From Desulfacinum hydrothermale DSM 13146 (GTDB taxonomy: Bacteria > Desulfobacterota > Syntrophobacteria > Syntrophobacterales > DSM-9756), in the NCBI RefSeq assembly GCF_900176285.1, contig NZ_FWXF01000004.1, positions 1 to 64,000 of the forward strand: 64,000 nt of DNA, in the 5' to 3' direction. The translations under genes and the position numbers were made by a program. Of the stretch, positions 51,561 through 59,659 are shown one piece after another. How positions within the stretch are numbered: position 1 is the stretch's first letter; every line of letters begins with the position of its first letter. The notes under the pieces were generated by a model. It was not told where the DNA came from. It was given only the letters and a program-made list of their open reading frames with translations, and did no database searches.

Positions 51561-52631
51561 ATGGAGATTTCGCTTCAGCCTGTGGCCCCGGAACAGCGCA
51601 AAACCCCGCCCCCCGACGACCAGCTGGTCTTCGGCAAGATCTTCAGCGACCACATGTTCCGCATGGACTATGGGGAAGGCCGGTGGCACAACCCACGGGT
51701 CGTGCCCTACGGCACCCTGGAAATGGATCCCGCGGCCATGGTGCTCCATTACGGCCAGGGGATTTTCGAGGGACTCAAAGCCTATCGCTGTGCAGACGGC
51801 CGCATCCATCTCTTTCGCCCCCTCAAAAACATGGAACGATTCAACCGCTCGGCGCGTCGCATGTGCATGCCGGAAGTGGATGTCCAGTTCCACCTGGAAG
51901 CCATCGAAACCCTGATCCGGTTGGATGCGGCCTGGATCCCCCACAGCGTGGGGGCGTCCCTGTACATCCGCCCCACCATGATCGCTTCCGAGCCCCATCT
52001 GGGAGTCCGGCCCGCCCTGGAATACATCCACTACGTGATCACGGGCCCCGTGGGCGCTTACTATCCCGAGGGGTTCAATCCCATCAAGATCTACGTCAGC
52101 GACCAGTACGTGCGAGCCGTGCGCGGCGGGGTGGGCGAGGCCAAAACCATGGCCAACTATGCAGCAAGCCTCTATGCCGCTGAACAGGCCAAGAAGAAGG
52201 GCTACACCCAGGTGCTGTGGCTGGACGCCGTGGAACGGCGCTACGTGGAAGAGGTGGGAACCATGAACATCTTCTTCCGCATCGACGATGAGCTGGTGAC
52301 GCCGCCCCTGAGCGGTTCCATCCTGCCTGGGGTCACCCGCGAATCGGTCATCGATCTGGCCCGGCACTGGGGTATCACCGTGAAGGAGCGGCCCATCACC
52401 ATCGATGAGGTGATTGACCGCATCGCTTCCGGGGATCTCAAGGAAATCTTCGGCTCCGGCACGGCGGCGGTCATCTCGCCGGTGGGCGAGGTCTTTTACA
52501 AGGAAAGGAGCTACGTGGTTCAGGACGGAAAGGTCGGGGAGTGGTCCCGGCGCTTCCACGACGAGATCGTGGGGATCCAGTACGGCGAAAGGGACGATCC
52601 CTTCGGCTGGGTCCACCAGGTGAAGCCATGA
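51561..52631 (+). CDS. ilvE: Branched-chain amino-acid aminotransferase
   Basis: A 356-residue fold-type IV PLP enzyme, which interconverts branched-chain amino acids and their 2-oxo acids. Typical blocks are LHYGQGIFEGLKAYRC, RPLKNMERFNRSARRM, the PLP lysine in GGVGEAKTMANYAASL, and GSILPGVTRESVIDLA followed by GSGTAAVISPVG. GGGAGG precedes ATG 51561. The long-chain form resembles the eukaryote-like and Gram-positive BCAT group. The ATPase gene lies upstream. Confidence 0.95.
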   Translation: MEISLQPVAPEQRKTPPPDDQLVFGKIFSDHMFRMDYGEGRWHNPRVVPYGTLEMDPAAMVLHYGQGIFEGLKAYRCADGRIHLFRPLKNMERFNRSARRMCMPEVDVQFHLEAIETLIRLDAAWIPHSVGASLYIRPTMIASEPHLGVRPALEYIHYVITGPVGAYYPEGFNPIKIYVSDQYVRAVRGGVGEAKTMANYAASLYAAEQAKKKGYTQVLWLDAVERRYVEEVGTMNIFFRIDDELVTPPLSGSILPGVTRESVIDLARHWGITVKERPITIDEVIDRIASGDLKEIFGSGTAAVISPVGEVFYKERSYVVQDGKVGEWSRRFHDEIVGIQYGERDDPFGWVHQVKP

Positions 52632-52950
52632 GCTGTCCTGCCGCCAAAATTCCGGCCTAAAGCCCCCACAAGAGGGTTGAATTGCATTCAGTTTTGCATT
52701 AGGATGGAAGTAGGTAGGCTGACGTTATGTCGCCTTCTCCTAACCCCTCCTTGGCCTGCCCGGCTCGACCCCTCCGGCCGGGCAGGTTCTTTTTTGGATG
52801 CACGATCGTCTGATTTCATCCGCTGGAAACGGCACATTGGCAGGGCTTCGGCCCTGGGGCGGAGGCGGGTCGGAGGTCTTGGTGCGACGTCCGGCTTGGG
52901 CGGTGCCATTTTGCGGGGGCGGTTCGCGCCGGCGAGACCCCCGCAAGGTG
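52632..52950. other. Convergent intergenic region between ilvE and serA
   Basis: Apart from the terminator at 52755-52795 this 319-base stretch shows no clear gene. The GC-rich part next to serA may include weak dyads but nothing I would call. Confidence 0.4.
52755..52795 (+). terminator. Intrinsic terminator downstream of ilvE
   Basis: CCTGCCCGGC / GCCGGGCAGG perfect stem with a 12-base loop, then TTCTTTTTT. It is 123 bases after the ilvE stop and points in the same direction. Confidence 0.82.
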
Positions 52951-54531
52951 CTACAACCGCACTTGTTCCACACTCAAGATGCCGGGGGTCTTGGCCAGGG
53001 CCTCCAGGGCCTCGGGTGGGGCTTCGTCGTCCAGGCGGACGATGGCGATGGCCCGATCCTTTTCCGGGGTGCGGCTCAGATGCATGTTGGCGATGTTCAC
53101 CTGGTGGGAACCCAGGGTGGTGCCGATGAAGCCGATCACGCCCGGCTTGTCCTCGTTTTGCACAATCAAGTTGACCCCTTCCAGTTCCGCTTCCAGCCGG
53201 TAGGTGTTGAGGCGCACCAGGCGGATTTCGTTGCCGGGAAAGACGGCACCCGTGGCCGAGCGCCTCTGGCCCTTGCCTTCCACGGTGACGCGGATGAGCC
53301 CCGTGTATCCTCGAGTCTCCGAGGTGGTGGTGGCCACCAGCTCGATCTTGCGCTCTTTGAGCAGCATGGGGGCATTCACCAGGTTGACCTTTTCCGCCAG
53401 GATGGGATCCAGGATCCCCTTGGCAATGCTCTGGGTGAGCGGATCCAGGGGGAGCTCCGTCAATTCCGGCCCGCTGTATTCGATCTCTACGCGTTCGATG
53501 GGCGAACAGAGCTGTCCCTGCAGGTGTCCCAGGCGTTCGGCCAGTACCAGATAGGGCTGGATGCGCTCATAGTCCCGGGGGCTGATGGACGGGAAGTTGA
53601 GGGCGTTTCGGATGATGCCTCTTTTCAGGTAGTCCACGATCTGAGAGGCGATGGCTCGGGCCACGTTTTCCTGCGCCTGGAAGCTGGAAGCGCCCAGGTG
53701 GGGGGTGAAGATCACGTTGTCCAGGCTCAGAAGGGGGTTGTCTTTGGGCGGTTCTTCGGCGAACACATCCAGGGCCGCTCCGGCCACGTGACCGGAAACG
53801 AGCGCCTCATGGAGAGCTTCTTCATCCACCAGTCCGCCGCGGGCGCAATTGATGATGCGCACCCCCTTTTTCATGAGTGCCAGGGCGTCCCGATTGATGA
53901 TGTTGCGGGTTTTGGGCGTCAGGGGCGTGTGCAGGGTGATGAAATCCGAACGCTTGAACAGTTCCTCCAGCGGTACCCACTCGGCGCCCAGGATGGCGGC
54001 TGTTTCCGGGGTGATGTGCGGGTCGTAGACCAGCACATTCATCTTCATGCCCAAGGCCCGGTCGGCCACAATGGAGCCGATCTTGCCGAGGCCGATGATG
54101 CCCAGGGTCTGCTGGTAGAGCTCGGTGCCCAGGAAGCGCTTCTTTTCCCATCGCCCTTCCCGCAGGGACTGGGTGGCCTGGGGCACGTGGCGGGCCAGGG
54201 CCAGCATGAGCGCCATGGTGTGTTCGGCCGCGGCCATGGCATTGGCCCCGGGCGTATTCATCACCAGAATACCGCGGGCGCTGGCCGCTGGCACGTCGAT
54301 ATTGTCCACGCCGGTGCCGGCCCGGCCGATCACCTTCAGTCGGGGGGCGGCATCCATGAGATCCGCCGTGACCTTGGTTCGACTCCGGACCACCAGGGCG
54401 TCGCAGTCGGCCGCCAGTCGCCGCACTTCTTCCGGCCCCGGCTGGTCAGGCGCCAGAACCTCCAGTTCGTCTTCGGCCCGGAGAAGTTCCAGGCCCTTGG
54501 AATGCATGCCGTCACAAATGAGAATTTTCAT
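52951..54531 (-). CDS. serA: D-3-phosphoglycerate dehydrogenase
   Basis: A 526-residue enzyme that oxidises 3-phosphoglycerate to 3-phosphohydroxypyruvate in serine synthesis. The NAD site is GLGKIGSIVADRALGMKMNV; the substrate and catalytic region shows NCARGGLVDEEAL and FTPHLGASSFQAQENVA. A long intervening domain (about residues 310-450) and a C-terminal ACT domain (PGVIGFIGTTLGSHQVNIA) define the long type that can be inhibited by serine. The start at 54531 has GGAG upstream; a 9-residue longer start exists. Confidence 0.96.
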   Translation of the reverse strand: MKILICDGMHSKGLELLRAEDELEVLAPDQPGPEEVRRLAADCDALVVRSRTKVTADLMDAAPRLKVIGRAGTGVDNIDVPAASARGILVMNTPGANAMAAAEHTMALMLALARHVPQATQSLREGRWEKKRFLGTELYQQTLGIIGLGKIGSIVADRALGMKMNVLVYDPHITPETAAILGAEWVPLEELFKRSDFITLHTPLTPKTRNIINRDALALMKKGVRIINCARGGLVDEEALHEALVSGHVAGAALDVFAEEPPKDNPLLSLDNVIFTPHLGASSFQAQENVARAIASQIVDYLKRGIIRNALNFPSISPRDYERIQPYLVLAERLGHLQGQLCSPIERVEIEYSGPELTELPLDPLTQSIAKGILDPILAEKVNLVNAPMLLKERKIELVATTTSETRGYTGLIRVTVEGKGQRRSATGAVFPGNEIRLVRLNTYRLEAELEGVNLIVQNEDKPGVIGFIGTTLGSHQVNIANMHLSRTPEKDRAIAIVRLDDEAPPEALEALAKTPGILSVEQVRL

Positions 54532-55182
54532 GGGAAGCTCCAGTTTTTCTTGTGTCATCCGTTATCCGGGAACACCTCATCGAGCCTCTTCCGCGCTCCA
54601 AAACGGTCGCTCCGCCCAATGCACGAGCCCGGGACCAGCAGAAAGCATGGAATCGCCGCTTTCGCGAGGATGACGGATAGGCGGCAGGACGGAGGATCTC
54701 CCGTTCCCGGATTGCCATTTCGACCGGGCATCCCCGGCAATCCGGCCGTGTCCCACGGTCCGGAGAGGGACGCCCTTCCGGTGGGCCTCCTTGTACAGGA
54801 TTGTGCCGTTGGTGACAAGCGTTGCTTCGGAAGGCGCGCCGTGATGGCCGGGGAGAGTCCGGGCGGTGGGGGCGGCATTTGTGGATTGTGCCTTGACGAC
54901 GAGACCCTGGCCCCGTCGGCCGCCTTGGGCCCGCCTTGGGCAAGTGCTATATTGAATCCAGCCGGTAAGAATGCCCCTGGGCCGACCGCCGGGCGGGGTC
55001 CAATGGTTGCAAGAGTCGGGATGTTCTGGACCGGTCGCTTCCGGTGATGGAATTTGTCTTGCTGTTGCTAATGGGGGATCCGCCGAACGCCGTGGAGGAG
55101 GTATCCATCGGTGGGGAATCTTTCCAAGACGTACGGACGGATAGGATCTTTGTAAAGAACGCCATGGGCTTGGAGGGAGTGG
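54532..55182. other. Divergent intergenic region between serA and the flavoprotein gene
   Basis: This 651-base gap has no convincing gene; long frames here are GC-driven. A short inverted GTCATCC...GGATGAC pair (about 54555-54675) flanks a segment containing GGAATCGCCGCTTTCGCGAG, resembling dispersed palindromic repeats of related genomes. A promoter-like pair lies at 54925-54953. GGAGGGAG near 55170 is the ribosome-binding site for the next gene. Confidence 0.45.
54925..54953 (+). promoter_or_regulatory. Promoter-like pair with extended -10
   Basis: TTGGGC (54925-54930) and TATATT (54948-54953) are 17 bases apart, with a TGC extended -10 element. A transcript would have a leader of roughly 220 bases before ATG 55183. 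Confidence 0.4.
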
Positions 55183-55761
55183 ATGCAGGTTTTGGGAATC
55201 TATGGTTCGCCTCGTAAAGGGGGCAATACGGATCGGATGCTGGACGCCTTTCTGGAAGGGGCGGTCGAAGCGGGTGCCTCCGTGGAAAGGGTCTATGTGC
55301 GCCGGCTCAAGATGCAGGGATGCGTGGGGTGCGGCGGCTGTGACGAGACCGGAACGTGCGTGGTGGACGATGGGATGCAGTCGGTCTATCCCCTGCTGGA
55401 AGGGGCCGAAGGCGTGGTGGTGGCCACTCCCATCTACTTCTACAACGTGACAGGCCAGCTCAAGCTCTTGATCGACCGCTGCCAAGCCCTTTTCATGAAA
55501 AAGCAACTGGGTGCCGGCAATGGAACGGATCAAGGGGCAACGCCTCCCAGGAAGGGCTTTCTTTTGAGCGCCGCCGCCACCCGGGGAAAGCGCCTCTTCG
55601 ACTGCGCGCTTCTCACCATGCACTACTTTCTGGATGCCATCGGCGGCCAATTGGTGGGGGATCTGTGCTTCCGGGAACTGGAAGGAAAGACCGATGTGGC
55701 CCAAGTCCCCGACCTGTTGGCTCAGTGCCGGGAGGCGGGTCGTCGCTTTGCGGGGGAGTGA
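55183..55761 (+). CDS. Flavodoxin-fold iron-sulfur flavoprotein (NADPH-dependent FMN reductase family)
   Basis: A 192-residue protein of the iron-sulfur flavoprotein family. FMN site: GIYGSPRKGGNTDRMLD and VVVATPIYFYNVTGQLK. The Fe-S motif is CVGCGGCDETGTC, compact cysteines typical of the family. GGAGGGAGTGG precedes ATG 55183. Such proteins are redox-active in anaerobes, but the physiological partner is unknown. It converges on the pyrD operon end. Confidence 0.9.
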   Translation: MQVLGIYGSPRKGGNTDRMLDAFLEGAVEAGASVERVYVRRLKMQGCVGCGGCDETGTCVVDDGMQSVYPLLEGAEGVVVATPIYFYNVTGQLKLLIDRCQALFMKKQLGAGNGTDQGATPPRKGFLLSAAATRGKRLFDCALLTMHYFLDAIGGQLVGDLCFRELEGKTDVAQVPDLLAQCREAGRRFAGE

Positions 55762-55842
55762 AGAGCAACGGGTCAAGTGGGGGAAGGGCCGGGTGGAACC
55801 GGGTTTTGCCCTGCCATCCGCCAACCCTGGAGCCGGCCCGCC

Positions 55843-56829
55843 TCACCCATCGCCGGCACAGGCTTCCTCCGCTTGGGGAAGGCGGCAGGTGGTGTCCAGG
55901 GTGCCGATGTATTCCTGAACGGATGCCAGCCCCTGGTGTCGAAGGAACCGCTCCAGGCCGTCCAGGACCTCCACGGCGGCGGTGGGGCGCACCAGGTTGG
56001 CGGTGCCCACCTGCACGGCGGAAGCGCCCACCAGAAGGAATTCCAGGGCGTCCAGGGCCGTCTGGATCCCGCCGATACCGATCACGGGGCACGAGACGGC
56101 ATGCACCACCTGGTAGACGCAACGCAGGGCCACGGGCTTGATGGCCGGCCCCGAAAGGCCGCCCAAGACGTTGGCCAGCTTGGGACGGCGGGAAAAGACA
56201 TCCACGGCCATGCCGGACACCGTGTTGATGCAGGAGATGATGTCCGCCCCCGCGGCCTCCACCGCCCGGGCGATGAGGCCAATGTCCGTGACGTTGGGGC
56301 TCAGCTTGACGATGAGAGGGCGGTGCGTCTTTTGCCGGACCGCCTCCGTCACCCGCGCCGCCGTCTTGGGATCGGTCCCGAAGGCGATGCCGCCTTCCTT
56401 GACGTTGGGGCAGCTGATGTTGACCTCGAGGGCGGCGATCCCTTCCGCGTCCTCCAGCCGTTCGGCCAGGGCCGCGTACTCCTGTTCGCTGTTTCCCAGG
56501 ATGTTCACAATGACCGTGGCGTTGCGCCGGCGCAGAGAGGGGAGCTTTTCGGCCAGGAACCGTTCCACTCCCACGTTTTCCAGGCCGATGGCGTTGAGCA
56601 TTCCCGCCGGCGTTTCCGTAACACGTGGAGGGGGATTGCCCGGCCGGGGTTCCAGGGAGATGCCTTTGACCACCACGGCCCCCAATCGAGCCAGGTCCAG
56701 GAAATCGGAAAATTCCTGTCCGTAGCCGAAGGTTCCCGAGGCGGTGAGCACGGGGTTTTTGAGGGACAGAGGCCCTAGCTGCACACGAAGCTCAGGGGCC
56801 GAACGGGCATGGGTTCCATCTTTTCCCAT
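55843..56829 (-). CDS. pyrD: Dihydroorotate dehydrogenase, class 1B catalytic subunit
   Basis: A 328-residue enzyme that oxidises dihydroorotate to orotate in pyrimidine synthesis. Family motifs are [16 protein letters not shown], the [11 protein letters not shown] active-site region with catalytic Cys expected nearby, [12 protein letters not shown], and [26 protein letters not shown] site precedes the start at 56829. It overlaps pyrK by 55 bases, giving the class 1B (NAD-linked) pair. Confidence 0.95.
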   Translation of the reverse strand: MGKDGTHARSAPELRVQLGPLSLKNPVLTASGTFGYGQEFSDFLDLARLGAVVVKGISLEPRPGNPPPRVTETPAGMLNAIGLENVGVERFLAEKLPSLRRRNATVIVNILGNSEQEYAALAERLEDAEGIAALEVNISCPNVKEGGIAFGTDPKTAARVTEAVRQKTHRPLIVKLSPNVTDIGLIARAVEAAGADIISCINTVSGMAVDVFSRRPKLANVLGGLSGPAIKPVALRCVYQVVHAVSCPVIGIGGIQTALDALEFLLVGASAVQVGTANLVRPTAAVEVLDGLERFLRHQGLASVQEYIGTLDTTCRLPQAEEACAGDG

Positions 56830-57647
56830 AGGATCTTCCTCGAATCGAAAACAGGTCCTTCTTTGCACACATGGACATAATGGATCCGGCTGGAATCGTC
56901 GGGGGGCACGGCCGGAAGGGCGCATCCCAAGCAGGCGCCGATGCCGCAAGCCATGACCGATTCCAGAGACATGACCGCCGGAAGGTTTTGCTGTCGGGCC
57001 CACGTCGCCACGGCCGCCTGCATGGCCAGGGGCCCACAAGAATAGAGCCTTTGGGGTCGGATGCTCAGATCCCGGCAGGTCTGGTCCAGGAGGTCCAACG
57101 CGGTGCCGCATCGTCCCAGGGTCCCGTCGTCGGTGCTGATGAAGGTGGTGACCCCTTTCCGCTCCAATCTTCGGGTGGGCACCACTTCCGAAGCCGTTCG
57201 TGCGCCGTAGAAGAGGTAAACGCGTCGGGCTTCGTCGCCGCGCGCCCACTGGGCCAATCGATGGCCCCATTCCTCCATCGGGGCGATGCCGATACCGCCG
57301 GCCACCAGCGCCACGGTCTCTTCGTGGGCCGGGGGCAGGGTAAAGAAGTTGCCCAACGGCCCGATCACCTCCAGCGTCTCCCCCTCCTTTCGCTGGGACA
57401 GGAGCCAGGTGCCCCGGCCCACCACGCGAAAGAGGATCTCGAAGAGGCCATCGTCTTTGTGGATGCGGTGGAAGGAAAAGGGGCGGTTCAGGAGCGGATC
57501 GGTCCCTTCCGAAGTGATTCGCACCATGACGAATTGACCCGGCCGGGCCGTGGCCGTGATCCTCGGGGCGTAAAGGGCGATCCGGTGGGTGTCTTCCGCC
57601 ACCCGTCGGGTTTCCAGCAGACGGGCTTTTTCCTGTGTCTTGGGCAC
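56775..57647 (-). CDS. pyrK: Dihydroorotate dehydrogenase electron-transfer subunit PyrK
   Basis: A 290-residue ferredoxin-reductase-like flavoprotein carrying FAD and [2Fe-2S]. Visible are [31 protein letters not shown] and the cluster residues in [14 protein letters not shown] with a later CKEGPVF cysteine. It transfers electrons from PyrD to NAD. Its overlap with pyrD and the upstream pgeF indicates one reverse-strand operon. Confidence 0.95.
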   Translation of the reverse strand: MPKTQEKARLLETRRVAEDTHRIALYAPRITATARPGQFVMVRITSEGTDPLLNRPFSFHRIHKDDGLFEILFRVVGRGTWLLSQRKEGETLEVIGPLGNFFTLPPAHEETVALVAGGIGIAPMEEWGHRLAQWARGDEARRVYLFYGARTASEVVPTRRLERKGVTTFISTDDGTLGRCGTALDLLDQTCRDLSIRPQRLYSCGPLAMQAAVATWARQQNLPAVMSLESVMACGIGACLGCALPAVPPDDSSRIHYVHVCKEGPVFDSRKILWEKMEPMPVRPLSFVCS

Positions 57648-57651
57648 GGTG

Positions 57652-58470
57652 TTATTCCTCCTGGGTGAGGGCGATCACGGCTCCCATGCGCCCTGTTTCC
57701 TTGTCGCGCCGGTAGGAAAAGTAAAGGTCCGGATGGCATGCGGTGCACTGTTGCGCCAGGTGAATGTTTTGGGGGCGCAGCCCCGCCTCCACCAGTTGGC
57801 GGCGGCTGATGGCCCAAAAGTCGAAATAGGTCGGGCGAACCTGGAAGGCCCAAAAGGATCGGGGAAGCTCTCCTTCAAAATTTCTGAATTCGGCGCAACA
57901 GGGCCCCAGGGAAGGGCTGACGGCGGCCACCAGCGATTCCGGCCGGCACTGGAAACGTTCCTCCAGGACGGCCACGGTCTTTCCCAGGATGTTGGCCACG
58001 CTGCCTCGCCAGCCGCTGTGCACGTTGGCGATGACACGCCTTTGGGGGTCGGCCAAAAAGACCGCCTGGCAGTCGGCGATGCGCACCAGAAGCCCCACCC
58101 GGGGTAGACGTGTCACCAGCGCGTCGGCCTCGGGCCCCAGGATGAGCGACACGCCTTCGTGTTTCCTTCGTTCCCACCGTTCCAGAAAAGCCTCGTCCAC
58201 CACGACCACCCGATCGCCGTGGACTTGTCGGACCGCCGCCAGGGTCTTCAGACCGGTGTGGGCGGCGATCCGAGCCAGGTTGCGGGCCACGGCCTCGGGG
58301 CGGTCGCCGTTGCCGAAGGCGGTGTTGAGGCTGTCGTAGGGCGGGCGGCTCACGCCTCCCTGCCTGGTGAAAACCCCGTGGACGAGGCCGGTCAAGGAAG
58401 CCAAAGCAGGCCATCGAAAAACGTTGAGCCCGTTGGATTCTGCATGGGAGCACAGGTCGTTTCGCATCAT
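57652..58470 (-). CDS. pgeF: Peptidoglycan editing factor PgeF (laccase domain)
   Basis: A 272-residue polyphenol-oxidase-fold protein, DUF152/YfiH family. Typical motifs are HGVFTRQGGVS, NTAFGNGDRPEAV, VRQVHGDRVVVV, IANVHSGWRGSVANILG and SLGPCCAEF. PgeF in E. coli removes L-Ser-containing peptidoglycan precursor units; other family members act as purine nucleoside phosphorylases. The start is uncertain: ATG 58470 or 58467. It lies 4 bases before pyrK. Its divergent neighbour is slyD-like. Confidence 0.9.
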   Translation of the reverse strand: MMRNDLCSHAESNGLNVFRWPALASLTGLVHGVFTRQGGVSRPPYDSLNTAFGNGDRPEAVARNLARIAAHTGLKTLAAVRQVHGDRVVVVDEAFLERWERRKHEGVSLILGPEADALVTRLPRVGLLVRIADCQAVFLADPQRRVIANVHSGWRGSVANILGKTVAVLEERFQCRPESLVAAVSPSLGPCCAEFRNFEGELPRSFWAFQVRPTYFDFWAISRRQLVEAGLRPQNIHLAQQCTACHPDLYFSYRRDKETGRMGAVIALTQEE

Positions 58471-58771
58471 GATGTTTGCCGTATCGCCGCCAAAAATGTG
58501 TGGGTCTCTTCCGGAGCTTGCGGCCCGGAGCCTCAAGGCTCCGCCTTCTATACCACGACGGAGCGTCCAGTCCAATGGGACCGTGGCGGAACCATCCCTT
58601 GGTTGACAAAATCGGGCCGGGCCTTAAGTTGAGGAATAACTTGGAATGCGGGAAATCCTGGGCCACGGCCGTGGGGAAAGGCCCATCACGGCGGGGTCCG
58701 TGGCGCCCGGCGCCCGAAAGACGGCATCACTTTTCGGGGTGTCGGATCATCAAGCTCAAGGAGTCGTATAG
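58471..58771. other. Divergent region between pgeF and slyD-like gene
   Basis: Besides the promoter at 58603-58630, a GGAGCC...GGCTCC short hairpin occurs near 58536. Nothing else is recognised. Confidence 0.4.
58603..58630 (+). promoter_or_regulatory. Sigma-70-like promoter for the SlyD-like gene
   Basis: TTGACA (58603-58608) and TAAGTT (58625-58630) are 16 bases apart, about 140 bases before ATG 58772. Confidence 0.5.
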
Positions 58772-59290
58772 ATGAAGCAAGTCAAAGAGTGTATGAAAGT
58801 GACCATCGATTTTACCGTGAAGACCACCACCAAGCACGGAGAGGTCCAGCAATCGCCGCCGGCCACCAGCACCTTCGTCTACGGGGTGGACGTTCAATAT
58901 CCGTCGGTGGAGGCCGCTCTCATGAACAAGAAGGTGGGCGACCGGGTGCAGGTGTACGTGCCGCCGGAAGAGATCTTCGGGCCCCATGATCCCGAGCTGG
59001 TCCGAGAACTTCCCCGGTCCGACTACAAGGAAGAACGGCTCCGCGTGGGCAAAGTGTACCGGGAGATGCGCAATCGGTCCCTGGTGGAGTTTCTGGTGTT
59101 GGAACTTGGAGAAGATGTGATTGTGGCCGACTTCAATCATCCCAATGCGGGCGCTTCGGCCGAGTTCGACATCGTCATCCGCGATATCCGGGAGGCTAGC
59201 AAGGAAGAGATGCGCCCGTCCTGCGAGCGGGGTGGTACGGTGAGTTCCAGCGCCACCGCACCGGATGGCCTGTGTGAATCGAACGTCTGA
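58772..59290 (+). CDS. SlyD-like FKBP-type peptidyl-prolyl isomerase
   Basis: A 172-residue protein with the FKBP/SlyD layout: KVTIDFTVKTTTKHGEV, FVYGVDVQYPSVEAALMNKK and GDRVQVYVPPEEIFGPHDPE, with DFNHPNAGASAEFDIVI near the end. The IF insert domain region lies between. It catalyses prolyl isomerisation and acts as chaperone in the cytoplasm. The C-terminal His-rich tail of E. coli SlyD is missing; a short Cys- and Ser-containing tail takes its place. Single-gene unit. Confidence 0.87.
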   Translation: MKQVKECMKVTIDFTVKTTTKHGEVQQSPPATSTFVYGVDVQYPSVEAALMNKKVGDRVQVYVPPEEIFGPHDPELVRELPRSDYKEERLRVGKVYREMRNRSLVEFLVLELGEDVIVADFNHPNAGASAEFDIVIRDIREASKEEMRPSCERGGTVSSSATAPDGLCESNV

Positions 59291-59381
59291 CCGATCCCGA
59301 GGGGCGTCCGCCTCTTGGATCACGGAAGCCGGGGCCTCCTCGTCCGAAAAGAGGGCCCGGCCTTTCGGAGCCTCTTTCGCC

Positions 59382-59409
59382 TTGACAAAACCAGGGGGAC
59401 GCCTGTAAG
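59382..59409 (+). promoter_or_regulatory. Promoter of the attenuated transporter operon
   Basis: TTGACA (59382-59387) and TGTAAG (59404-59409) are 16 bases apart. The transcript would start near 59416, about 43 bases before the leader ATG. Confidence 0.7.
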
Positions 59410-59458
59410 CAGGGAAGGCGAACACCGTCACCATGGTTGTTGGGAGGACGAAGGCTCC

Positions 59459-59530
59459 ATGAAGTCACGTTGTCCAAATCATCGTATCGGTTATTACTAC
59501 TACGGCTACCTCAGGCGGTCTGCCCTTTGA
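59459..59530 (+). CDS. Tyrosine-rich leader peptide (23 aa)
   Basis: A 23-codon reading frame whose residues 11-20 read GYYYYGYLRR, with four consecutive Tyr codons and a fifth after Gly, ended by TGA at 59528. GGGAGG (59442-59447) precedes the ATG. The peptide overlaps segment A (59515-59525) of the RNA switch. A tyrosine run in a very short ORF just before an intrinsic terminator is the hallmark of ribosome-mediated attenuation, as for pheA or trp leaders. It is a regulatory ORF, not a functional protein. Confidence 0.88.
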   Translation: MKSRCPNHRIGYYYYGYLRRSAL

Positions 59531-59566
59531 GGTTATCTCCCGCCGAGAAAGCCGTGGGCAGACCGC
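59515..59566 (+). promoter_or_regulatory. Antiterminator pairing of the attenuator
   Basis: GCGGTCTGCCC (59515-59525, inside the end of the leader ORF) is the exact reverse complement of GGGCAGACCGC (59556-59566). If a ribosome stalls at the Tyr codons, this 11-bp pairing can form and sequester the 5' arm of the terminator. Confidence 0.85.
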
Positions 59567-59590
59567 GATTGGTCTTGCCCGCGGCTTTTT
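59549..59590 (+). terminator. Attenuator terminator 1
   Basis: AAGCCGTGGGCAGACC (59549-59564) pairs with GGTCTTGCCCGCGGCTT (59571-59587) through 16 bp including one G-U and one bulged U, followed by a short T run. It shares its 5' arm with the antiterminator, so the two structures exclude each other. Confidence 0.88.
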
Positions 59591-59595
59591 GATTG

Positions 59596-59626
59596 GGCCG
59601 TGGGATTGTTCCCACGGCCTTTTTTT
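59596..59626 (+). terminator. Terminator 2 of the leader
   Basis: GGCCGTGGGA / TCCCACGGCC, 10-bp perfect stem with TTGT loop and seven Ts. Its 5' arm can instead pair with CCCGCGGC (59578-59585), the 3' arm of terminator 1, so it may be under the same leader control. Confidence 0.88.
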
Positions 59627-59659
59627 GTTGGTCGTTTCTTCACAGGGAAGGAGGATGCC

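Larger units (their letters stand above)
59291..59659 (+). other. Leader region of the amino-acid transporter operon
   Basis: This region holds promoter 59382-59409, the leader peptide gene 59459-59530, an attenuator terminator 59549-59590 and a second terminator 59596-59626. It is fully explained as a transcription-attenuation leader. Confidence 0.8.

Noticed and set aside
52798-55047. A 749-codon plus-strand frame opposite serA
   Set aside because: It lies antisense to an unmistakable SerA and has the Gly/Gln/Arg/His-rich composition of GC-driven shadow frames.
59315-59530. A 71-residue version of the leader peptide starting upstream at 59315
   Set aside because: It would start before the promoter at 59382-59409. 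The 23-codon form has a ribosome-binding site and the right position relative to the hairpins.
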